Origin: Streptomyces albidoflavus
Lineage (GTDB): Bacteria; Actinomycetota; Actinomycetes; Streptomycetales; Streptomycetaceae
DNA length: 44,269 nt
Assembly (NCBI RefSeq): GCF_000719955.1
Contig: NZ_JOII01000041.1
Location: forward strand, 1 to 44,269
Reading direction: 5' to 3'
Below the pieces are notes generated by a model. It had not been told where the DNA came from and made no database searches. It saw only the letters and a program-made list of their open reading frames with translations. The position numbers were made by a program, and so were the translations under genes. This document shows, one piece after another, positions 24,475-30,737 of the stretch. Position 1 is the stretch's first letter, and each line of letters opens with the position of its first letter.

Positions 24475-25245
24475 ATGCCGCCTAAGTGGAAGGTGCTCGC
24501 CGACGAGCTCGCGGAGGAGATCACCACGGGGCGCCGCCCCGTCGGCTCACCCCTCCCGCACATCACGGACCTGGTCACAGAGGGCCGAGGGTCCAAGGCC
24601 ACGGTGAGCCGCGCGTACGGCGAGCTGCACGCGCGAGGGTTGGTGACCTCTCGACGCGGGCACGGCACGGTCGTGCGGGACCGCACCCGCGTACGCGTCC
24701 CCCTAAGCCGGTTCGACCACGTCCTCACCCCGGGCGGCGACCGCGGCCCGTGGGAGACGGCCACGGCAGCACAGGGCCTCGATGGCCGCATCGAGGTAGA
24801 AGCCCCCGCCGGCGAGCTCCTCGACGCCCCGCCGGCCGTCGAGGAGTACCTCGCCCTCCCGCCGGGCAGCTCCGCAGTCCGGCGCCGCCGCCGGGCCATG
24901 CTCGGCGTCGAGCCCGTCGCCCTCCAAGAGGCGTGGTACCCGCCCGACATCGCGCGGGCCGCAGGTCTGGACAGCCCCGAAAAGATCAAGGGCGGCGCAC
25001 TCGGCGCACTCGTGGCCGCCGGCATCATCCCGGCCGAGGCGGACGAGCACGTGACCTCCGACGCCCCGACAGCCGATGAAGCCGCCCGCCTGGGCGTAGG
25101 AACTCAGGTCTCCGTCCTACGCGTCGACCGTGTCACCCGGGACGCAGCAGGCCGCCCTATCGAGCTGGTGCGGCTCGCAGCCGCAGCCGACCGCGTGAGC
25201 CTCCTTTACGCACCGCTCCCCCTCCAGGTCGACCCGACCGCCTGA
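24475..25245 (+). CDS. GntR-family repressor with UTRA domain
   Basis: 256 residues with a strong CAGGAGGAG ribosome site. Residues 5-70 are a GntR winged helix (VTEGRGSKATVSRAYGELHA ... VTSRRGHGTVV); residues 90-250 are a UTRA ligand/dimer domain (LQEAWYPPDIA, LRVDRVTRDAAGRPIELV). Divergent GntR genes of this kind (KorSA, TraR, KorA) repress transfer genes of Streptomyces plasmids to limit the lethality of TraB. Two palindromic operators sit in the shared promoter region. The ligand, if any, is unknown. Confidence 0.9.
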   Translation: MPPKWKVLADELAEEITTGRRPVGSPLPHITDLVTEGRGSKATVSRAYGELHARGLVTSRRGHGTVVRDRTRVRVPLSRFDHVLTPGGDRGPWETATAAQGLDGRIEVEAPAGELLDAPPAVEEYLALPPGSSAVRRRRRAMLGVEPVALQEAWYPPDIARAAGLDSPEKIKGGALGALVAAGIIPAEADEHVTSDAPTADEAARLGVGTQVSVLRVDRVTRDAAGRPIELVRLAAAADRVSLLYAPLPLQVDPTA

Positions 25246-25306
25246 CGCGCACGAACCGGCGCCCGCCCCAGACTTGACGGGGCGGGCGCCGGTTCGTGCG
25301 CGTCAG
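25242..25306. terminator. Bidirectional terminator containing both stop codons
   Basis: 28-bp perfect arms (CTGACGCGCACGAACCGG...) around 9 bases. The GntR stop (25243-25245) and the stop of the convergent gene (25305-25303) both lie inside the arms. Confidence 0.85.
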
Positions 25307-26142
25307 GCAGTGTCCTTCGTCAGGGGGATTCGGGCCGTGGTCTCGACGGCAGCGACGGCCTGTTTGGGCAGCGTGAGGATGCCGCCGAGCAGAGTGCGCG
25401 CCTTGGCGTAGGCGGCGCGGCGCTCGTGCTCGCCGCCGGCGCCGTCGAGGGCGATCTCCAGGAGGGCGCGAGCGCGGGTGACGGTGGCACGCTCCTGGGG
25501 CGGCAGGTGACGCAGGCCGGCCTTCCGGGCGTGCTCGTCGGCAGCGCGCCACGCGGCTTTCAGATTGCTGACAGCCGGCCGGTAGATGTCGAGTTCGCCG
25601 CTCCTGCGGGCGTCGGCGGCCACATCCATGGCCGCGAGGAAGGCCACGGTCTGCGGCGTGGTGACATCGTCGAGCGCCGGGCGATCGAGGACGGCAAGGG
25701 GGTCGCAGAGGTAGGCGGCGTACGCGTCGAGCACCTTCTCGTGCTCCGCCTCGATAGCGGCCCGTCGCTCCTGCGCGACGGCATGGGCTGCGCGCTTGCG
25801 CAGCTTTCGACCGCGGCGCCTCCGGATGACCGCCCACAAGCCGACGATCCCGAAGGCCGCGACGGGAGCGCCGACCCCGAGGCCGAGGGGGAGCCAGAGG
25901 CCGGAATCGTCATGCGGCTCACCGTCGGTGGGCGCCGCGCCACCTTCCTCGGCCCCGCGCAAATCACCCAGCACCGCGTCTCGAAAATCGCCGCCGTTCG
26001 TAAGGACGAGGAGGGCCAGGCCGGAGAGCAGCACCACGCCACCGAGCGAGCGCCAGTCGCGAGCGAGCGTCGCCCTCAGTACGCCCACCATGGTCATCGC
26101 CATGATGATCAGCGTGAGGATGCGGGTCAGCCATTCACTCAC
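25303..26142 (-). CDS. Membrane protein with long helical cytosolic tail
   Basis: 279 residues from GTG 26142, which overlaps the upstream stop (GTGA). Hydrophobic segments near residues 6-24, 32-48 and 85-107 are followed by an RRRRGRKLRKR stop-transfer cluster and about 160 residues of Ala/Arg/Glu helices. No family recognised. Coupled to the 108-residue HTH-like gene, so both probably answer to the palindromic operator at 26493. Confidence 0.65.
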   Translation of the reverse strand: MSEWLTRILTLIIMAMTMVGVLRATLARDWRSLGGVVLLSGLALLVLTNGGDFRDAVLGDLRGAEEGGAAPTDGEPHDDSGLWLPLGLGVGAPVAAFGIVGLWAVIRRRRGRKLRKRAAHAVAQERRAAIEAEHEKVLDAYAAYLCDPLAVLDRPALDDVTTPQTVAFLAAMDVAADARRSGELDIYRPAVSNLKAAWRAADEHARKAGLRHLPPQERATVTRARALLEIALDGAGGEHERRAAYAKARTLLGGILTLPKQAVAAVETTARIPLTKDTA

Positions 26143-26465
26143 GCTGCCGCGCTCCGGCCACCGCTTCGCCCAGTCTTCGCACCACCACGCCGCTTGGCCT
26201 TGACCGCTGCGGCCTTGGCCGCCCTGCGCTCCTCGGCGGCCTGTTCGAGCCACCCGGGGTGCGCCGCCTCGATCAGGGTCCGGAGGTACTGGTTCGCGAT
26301 GCCGGCCTCGTGGGCGACTGCCGAAACGTGGCCGTACGCGGTCGACGTCATGGCGGCCTTAACTGCGGCGTTCAGCAGGGCCGTTTTGTCCTCCCGCGCT
26401 TTAGCCTCGGACTTCTCGGCCGCCGCGCGCAGCTCCTCGATCGTCTTCTTTGGTGTGTCAGCCAT
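26139..26465 (-). CDS. Small HTH-like DNA-binding protein
   Basis: 108 residues from ATG 26465. A charged helix (PKKTIEELRAAAEKSEAKAR) precedes a possible helix-turn-helix (HVSAVAHEAGIANQYLRTLI, about 52-72) and a strongly basic tail (VKAKRRGGAKTGRSGGRS). The start is only 28 bases from a perfect palindromic operator and lacks a good ribosome site, so it may be leaderless and self-regulated. Possibly a Kor-type plasmid regulator. Confidence 0.6.
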   Translation of the reverse strand: MADTPKKTIEELRAAAEKSEAKAREDKTALLNAAVKAAMTSTAYGHVSAVAHEAGIANQYLRTLIEAAHPGWLEQAAEERRAAKAAAVKAKRRGGAKTGRSGGRSAAA

Positions 26466-26492
26466 GCCCCGAGGATGACACGACCCCAGACC

Positions 26493-26515
26493 GACTACAA
26501 GTCTCACTTGTAGTC
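26493..26515. promoter_or_regulatory. ACTTGTAGT-type operator site c (perfect palindrome)
   Basis: Arms GACTACAAGT and ACTTGTAGTC with a CTC centre, in the divergent gap between the small HTH-like gene and the XRE gene. It gives the symmetric form of the half-sites found before four other genes. Confidence 0.7.
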
Positions 26516-26591
26516 GAGTTGATTCTCTGGAAGAGTGTCCACCCGTTGGGCCCGGATCACCGGACCCTGCTAGCTGCCGTTATGAGCCCAG

Positions 26592-26606
26592 CTCACAAAT
26601 AGTGAG
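26592..26606. promoter_or_regulatory. CTCACAAATAGTGAG palindrome upstream of XRE gene
   Basis: 5-bp perfect arms, 12 bases before the XRE start. The longer context CCCAGCTCACAAAT also occurs on the minus strand at 5628-5642, and CAGCTCACA is the box of the composite element. Confidence 0.5.
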
Positions 26607-26617
26607 GTCACCGCATC

Positions 26618-26926
26618 ATGGGGAAGTTCGCCGCCACTCCGAGTACCAGCGAAGGCACGCTCCGGGTCACGGTCGCAGCTCTGATGCGCGCCTGCGGCGA
26701 GAATCAGACGTCGCTCGCCGCGGGCCTGCGGATCACTCAGGGGCAGGTCTCGCGCAAGCAGACCGGCACCGCCGCTTGGTCCCTCGGGGACATCGACCGC
26801 CTGTCCGCGCACTACGGCATCCCGGTCCCGGACCTCCTGTGCGGCCCGACGCACGCCGTGGGAAAGCTCTCCCACCGGCGGCTCGCCTCCGTGGTCGGCG
26901 GCTCACAGGAGGTCATCGCGATCTGA
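26618..26926 (+). CDS. Small XRE-type HTH protein
   Basis: 102 residues. A Cro/C1-type HTH spans about residues 17-72 (LMRACGENQTSLAAGLRITQ ... VSRKQTG). GAGGTCACC precedes the ATG. It lies before the telomere genes; since the Tap protein here lacks its usual N-terminal XRE domain, this separate HTH could supply that role, or it may simply regulate the region. That link is inference. Confidence 0.75.
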   Translation: MGKFAATPSTSEGTLRVTVAALMRACGENQTSLAAGLRITQGQVSRKQTGTAAWSLGDIDRLSAHYGIPVPDLLCGPTHAVGKLSHRRLASVVGGSQEVIAI

Positions 26927-26959
26927 CCGACACGTTCCGCACCTGATTTCACTTCCACA

Positions 26960-27022
26960 CATGCGAAAAGCCCCGCCGGGGTCATAGGAGGTGGCTCTCC
27001 TGCCCGCCAAGGCTTCCGCATG
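26960..27022 (+). promoter_or_regulatory. Nested hairpin leader before the zinc/HTH gene
   Basis: Outer arms CATGCGAAAAGCC and GGCTTCCGCATG, inner arms AGGAG and CTCCT around GTGGCT. A 14-codon GTG frame (26991-27035, MALLPAKASAWTLL) runs through it. Possible attenuator or RNA switch for the tpg/tap operon; weak evidence. Confidence 0.35.
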
Positions 27023-27100
27023 GACCCTGCTCTAGGTCTACTGCGAGTGTACCCACGGTCTCCATGGCGAGACAGCGCAGAGGCCGGAAAGGCCGAAAGA

Positions 27101-28042
27101 GTGGCACCCCACCGCGATATCAGTCCGGATGACTGCCCCAATTGCCGCAAGGTGTTTGCGGCGCTCGAAGATCACCAAATCGCAGCATCCGAGATTTGGC
27201 TCACAACAGAAGAAATCGGGAAGATCGTCGGACTCAAGAAGAGGGCGACACAGGATCACCTTGCCCACCTCTTCGGGCAGGGCCGCATTGACGCGGACCG
27301 CCGCACGCCCCTCGTGAGCGGCATCGGGCAGCCACTGCTGACGGGCGCCCAGGAATGGGCCACGAACATCGTCACTCCCGACCCGACATGCGCACGCTGC
27401 CTCGTCGCGCTCGCCGGCATCGGGTGGGAAGGGCAGATCAAGATGGAGGATCTCGCCAAGGCTGCGGGAGTCTCCCTGCGCACCGCCGAGCGTCATCGCC
27501 CCCACCTCGTGAACGCGGATCTTGTCGCGTTCGCCCCGGTGCCAGTGCAGACGCACGACGGGAAAACCTACGGGCGCCGCCCCGATCGCTTCACCCTGAT
27601 GAGCGCCATTCCCGCGCCGCGCCTTGAGGGCGCCGCGTGGGAGGCAGCCCCCGCGCGAGCCGAGGCCATCCTCGACCGCGTCCGCTGGTTCGTGAACGTC
27701 GAGCCCGAGGAGCGCGCCCTCGCGGTTCGTTCCGTGGCCTGGTGCCTGCGGAACGGATGGCCCGAGGAACCTCTCCTCAAGGCGTTGGACGCGTCACTCA
27801 ACCGGCGGGCCTACCGTCCGGGTGGCTACCTGTCCAAGCTCCTGCGGAAGCTCCCGACGGAGTACATCGTCCCGGCCCGCGAGATGCACACCGGCCGGTC
27901 GGCGCCGCGCGTGGTCGACTGCCCCGTCTGCCGGAACGCCTTCCGCACCACACTGCCCGGTACCCCGCTGTGCGGCGGCGGGTTCTGCCACGAAGCCGGT
28001 AGGGGTTCCGCCCCGGCCGCCCCCGTCTTCAAGATCGCCTGA
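27101..28042 (+). CDS. Zinc/winged-helix protein upstream of tpg (candidate replication protein)
   Basis: 313 residues from GTG 27101 (GGAAAGG 8 bases upstream); ATG 27020 would add 27 residues of unlikely composition. Two HTH segments are visible (IGKIVGLKKRATQDHLAHLF near 45-65, and LAKAAGVSLRTAERHRPHL near 125-145). Cys pairs CPNC, CARC and, at the C terminus, CPVC with CGGGFCHE suggest zinc sites. It is 14 bases from tpg and likely co-transcribed with tpg and tap, so a role in replication or telomere handling is plausible. No motor or relaxase motif is present. Confidence 0.65.
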   Translation: MAPHRDISPDDCPNCRKVFAALEDHQIAASEIWLTTEEIGKIVGLKKRATQDHLAHLFGQGRIDADRRTPLVSGIGQPLLTGAQEWATNIVTPDPTCARCLVALAGIGWEGQIKMEDLAKAAGVSLRTAERHRPHLVNADLVAFAPVPVQTHDGKTYGRRPDRFTLMSAIPAPRLEGAAWEAAPARAEAILDRVRWFVNVEPEERALAVRSVAWCLRNGWPEEPLLKALDASLNRRAYRPGGYLSKLLRKLPTEYIVPAREMHTGRSAPRVVDCPVCRNAFRTTLPGTPLCGGGFCHEAGRGSAPAAPVFKIA

Positions 28043-28056
28043 AAGGAGTCGTCACC

Positions 28057-28608
28057 ATGGGGAAGATCCTCGACGCCATCAAGTCGCGGTTCCAGACTCG
28101 CGACATCCCCAAGACCACCTCGGGCCGCTTCAACGCGTTGATGCGGAAGGAGAAGGGCAACACGCAACGGGTGGCCGAACGCCTCGGCGTCTCGCGCCGC
28201 ACCGTTCAGCGGTACATCAAGGGCGAGCGGAAGATCGACAACAGCCCGAAGGTCGTTGCACGCCTCGAAAAGGAGGTGTCCAAGGACCATCAGCCGAAAG
28301 TCCGCGCCAAGGCCCAGAAGGAGGCCAAGGAACGCGGTTTGACGGTGGAGACGCGCGCCCGGTTCGGGTTCAACGCCGCCGGCGGGAGCACGGACGACGC
28401 CCGGTTGAGGCGGCTCACCGAGGACGTGCCCGACCACCTCGTTGACGGGATCTTCGAAGCCCTGCGCAACGGCGACGAGGCCGAGGCACAACGGCTGATC
28501 GCCGAGGGTCTCGCGGAGGAGTATTTCCGCACCCCCGGCACCGATGCCGAGAGCCTGGGCGTCGAGTTCACGGACGTTGATTACATCGAGCTGGATTGGC
28601 GGAACTGA
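28057..28608 (+). CDS. tpg: Terminal protein Tpg
   Basis: 183 residues, the normal Tpg length (about 184). The HTH region NTQRVAERLGVSRRTVQRYI (35-54), the conserved block TRARFGFNAAGGSTDDARLR (about 104-123) and the ending EFTDVDYIELDW match what I know of Streptomyces Tpg proteins. Tpg is covalently attached to the 5' ends of linear replicons and primes synthesis of the telomere end after replication (end patching). AAGGAG precedes the ATG. The tap gene follows 2 bases later; in chromosomes the order is tap then tpg, so it is reversed here. Confidence 0.9.
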   Translation: MGKILDAIKSRFQTRDIPKTTSGRFNALMRKEKGNTQRVAERLGVSRRTVQRYIKGERKIDNSPKVVARLEKEVSKDHQPKVRAKAQKEAKERGLTVETRARFGFNAAGGSTDDARLRRLTEDVPDHLVDGIFEALRNGDEAEAQRLIAEGLAEEYFRTPGTDAESLGVEFTDVDYIELDWRN

Positions 28609-28610
28609 CC

Positions 28611-30308
28611 ATGCGCGAAACTCCTTACACCGCCCCGCTCGCCGTGCTCGACGCGGCCGAGGGTCGCCTCGTCGCCCACCTCCCCAACGTCCAGAGCTGC
28701 GCCGTACCGGCGGAGGTCACCGACCTGTCGTCGGCCGCCGAGTGGGCCCTCGCGTCCAAGTTCGGCGCCCCCGCCCTCTCGCAGTACGGGGAGGACGTCG
28801 GCCCGCTCCTGGTCCTCACCGAGTCCGCGGTCGAGGCCCTCGACCTGCCGACGGGGATGGACGACCGTAAGCGGCTGCGCGTGCCGGACGATCACCCCGC
28901 CGTCAAAGAGCTGGACGAGGCCGGGTGGACTCTGTCGCGGGCGGGCCTCGGGCCGTGGACGTTCCTTTTCAAGGGCCGCACCGAGGTTCACGTCGCCGTC
29001 ATCCCCTGGGGCGCGTTCGACGAACAGATGCGGTGGGCCGTCCCCACGAACGACCCGGGGGCGCTCGCCTACACCCTGGGCCTGTACGCCGAGCGGGTCG
29101 TGAGTCCCGTCGGCTCGACCGCCGGTTGCAGCCTCGCCCTGATGACCGCCGTCCGGCCGCCCACCCGGGTCCAGTTCGACCGGGGCACCGGCCGGATGCG
29201 CCGCACCCCGGTTCCCGGCTCCCTGTCCGTGGCGATCGACCCGGCGCCGCCCGAGGCCCCGGACGAGCACCCGCTCGCCGCCGAGCGAACGCGCGAGGAG
29301 AGCAAGGACCCCGGACACGTCCTCGTCGAGGAGGCCCTCACTTGGTACCGGGAGCCCACCGAGGCCGAGGCCGCCGCCCCCTACGTCGTCGGCCTCGACG
29401 TGAACGTTGCGTTCCTCGCGGCTGCAAGTCGCTTGACGGTGGGCCTCGGTGAGGCCGTCTACACCGACGGCCCGGCTTTCGACAAGAAGATCCCGGGCGC
29501 GTGGCTCGTCGACTTTTCCGGCGCCGAGCTCCGCACCAAAGACCTGACCACGAAGCAGTGGAAGCGCCTTCCCGACGAGTTCCCCTCTCCGTTCAGCCCG
29601 GACGGAAAGCGGCCGACGGGCCCGGCCTGGTACGCGACGCCGACCGTGTCGTACGCGGTCGAGCTCGGGATCGAGGTCCGGCCGCTCGCAGCGTGGCTGC
29701 GGCCCGACGCCGGCGGATACCTCGACCTGTGGCACAACAGGTTGCGGGACGCCTACATGGACACCCTCGCTGATCTCGGCATCGTGGACGGCATGGACGA
29801 GGAGGCGTTCCTCGCGGGCATGGCGACGGTGAAGGAGCGCGACCCCGAGGCCGTCGCGCTCCTGTCCGCGATCAAGCAGACCGCAAAGGGCGGCATCGGC
29901 AAGATGCGCGAGCGGCCCCAGGGCAAGCGCCCCGGCAAACACGCGCCGTGGCCCGCGCTCAAGCGGCCGACGTGGCGGCCGGACATTCGCGCGGCGGTGA
30001 TCAGCGCGGCCCGCGTCGGCGCCCACCGGAAGATGGTCAAGACGTGGAACCGGTCCGGCCTCGTCCCGCTCGCCGTCCTGTCCGACTGCGTGGTGTACCC
30101 GTCGGCGTACCCGACCGCGCGCGCCGTAGTCCCGCGCAAGGATGACGGAACGCCGCTTCCCGGCGGATGGCGCATCGGCCCGAACCCGGGCTACGTCAAG
30201 GAGGAGGGCGTCCGCTCGATGGACTGGTACCGGGAGATGACCGCCAAGAAGGCGAACGCGGCCCGGTTCATCAAGGAAGGTCGGGACGCCGCCCGCGAGG
30301 GCGAGTAG
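28611..30308 (+). CDS. tap: Telomere-associated protein Tap, without N-terminal HTH
   Basis: 565 residues; typical Tap is about 740. The whole length aligns by memory with the C-terminal three quarters of Tap: PLAVLD start, GPLLVLTESA, GSTA.. LMTAVRPPTR, VGLDVNVAFLAAASRLTVGLG, GPAWYATPTVSYAVELG, and RPTWRPDIRAAVISAARV near the end. Tap binds the telomere 3' overhang and recruits Tpg. The usual N-terminal XRE-like domain of about 170 residues is absent, and the ATG lies directly at the conserved block, 2 bases after tpg. It may be a natural short form working with the separate HTH proteins nearby. Confidence 0.9.
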   Translation: MRETPYTAPLAVLDAAEGRLVAHLPNVQSCAVPAEVTDLSSAAEWALASKFGAPALSQYGEDVGPLLVLTESAVEALDLPTGMDDRKRLRVPDDHPAVKELDEAGWTLSRAGLGPWTFLFKGRTEVHVAVIPWGAFDEQMRWAVPTNDPGALAYTLGLYAERVVSPVGSTAGCSLALMTAVRPPTRVQFDRGTGRMRRTPVPGSLSVAIDPAPPEAPDEHPLAAERTREESKDPGHVLVEEALTWYREPTEAEAAAPYVVGLDVNVAFLAAASRLTVGLGEAVYTDGPAFDKKIPGAWLVDFSGAELRTKDLTTKQWKRLPDEFPSPFSPDGKRPTGPAWYATPTVSYAVELGIEVRPLAAWLRPDAGGYLDLWHNRLRDAYMDTLADLGIVDGMDEEAFLAGMATVKERDPEAVALLSAIKQTAKGGIGKMRERPQGKRPGKHAPWPALKRPTWRPDIRAAVISAARVGAHRKMVKTWNRSGLVPLAVLSDCVVYPSAYPTARAVVPRKDDGTPLPGGWRIGPNPGYVKEEGVRSMDWYREMTAKKANAARFIKEGRDAAREGE

Positions 30309-30352
30309 GCCCCTGCCCATCATCATCCGAGTGTCGACAGAAAGGGAAGATC

Positions 30353-30577
30353 ATGACGGAAGAGGCCGCAGTCGAGAGCGCTCGGGGAGTCTGGCCAGAG
30401 GCGGAGGGATTCGAGTCCGCTCCCGGTGGTTGGACGTTCCGCGTTGGAGGCGGGTAGCTCGACGGCGTGGCGGAGGACGAGGACGTTTCCGAAGCTGATT
30501 CCCTCCGCGCTCAGGTGGCCGTCTTCTACGCCCTGGGGATCGAGCCCGAGGACGTGCAGAGCAACACCGCTCCCTAA
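30353..30577 (+). pseudogene. Small ORF interrupted by in-frame amber codon
   Basis: ATG 30353 with GGGAAG upstream opens a frame that stops at TAG (30455-30457) after 34 codons (ending TFRVGGG). The same frame continues without change (LDGVAEDEDVSEADSLRAQ ...) for 39 more codons to TAA at 30575-30577, and the second half has ordinary coding character (VAVFYALGIEPEDVQ). A single TGG to TAG change would explain it. Most likely a recently broken small gene of unknown function downstream of tap; programmed readthrough is possible but unsupported. Confidence 0.6.
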
Positions 30578-30589
30578 CCTGCGGGCGGA

Positions 30590-30631
30590 CAGGCGGAGGG
30601 GCCCCGGCGTCTGCCGGGGCCCCTCCGCCTG
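30590..30631. terminator. Terminator after tpg/tap region
   Basis: CAGGCGGAGGGGCCCCGGC and its complement around a 4-base loop, 13 bases beyond the TAA at 30577. Confidence 0.8.
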
Positions 30632-30654
30632 CCTGCGGCTCGAATCGTGAGCGC

Positions 30655-30685
30655 AACTCACAGTACAACTTGTAGTTGACTTGTG
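30655..30685 (+). promoter_or_regulatory. ACTTGTAGT-type operator site d
   Basis: AACTCACAGTACAACTTG followed by TAGTTGACTTGTG, about 55-80 bases before the DUF6884-type gene. Nearly identical in arrangement to the site before the methyltransferase gene. Confidence 0.6.
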
Positions 30686-30737
30686 TCTGTGGGAGGGTGG
30701 TCGGACGCCACCACCCCGCAGACAGGAGCCGCGTCGA

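Noticed and set aside
26960..27022. tRNA gene or attachment site
   Set aside because: The hairpin has no T-loop GGTTCGA sequence and does not fold as a cloverleaf; no integrase gene is present.
28581..30326. Minus-strand open frame of 581 codons
   Set aside because: Shadow of tap, whose product is recognisable along its full length.
30455..30457. Recoded amber codon (pyrrolysine or similar)
   Set aside because: No tRNA or recoding machinery is visible and Streptomyces do not use it; mutation or sequencing error is simpler.
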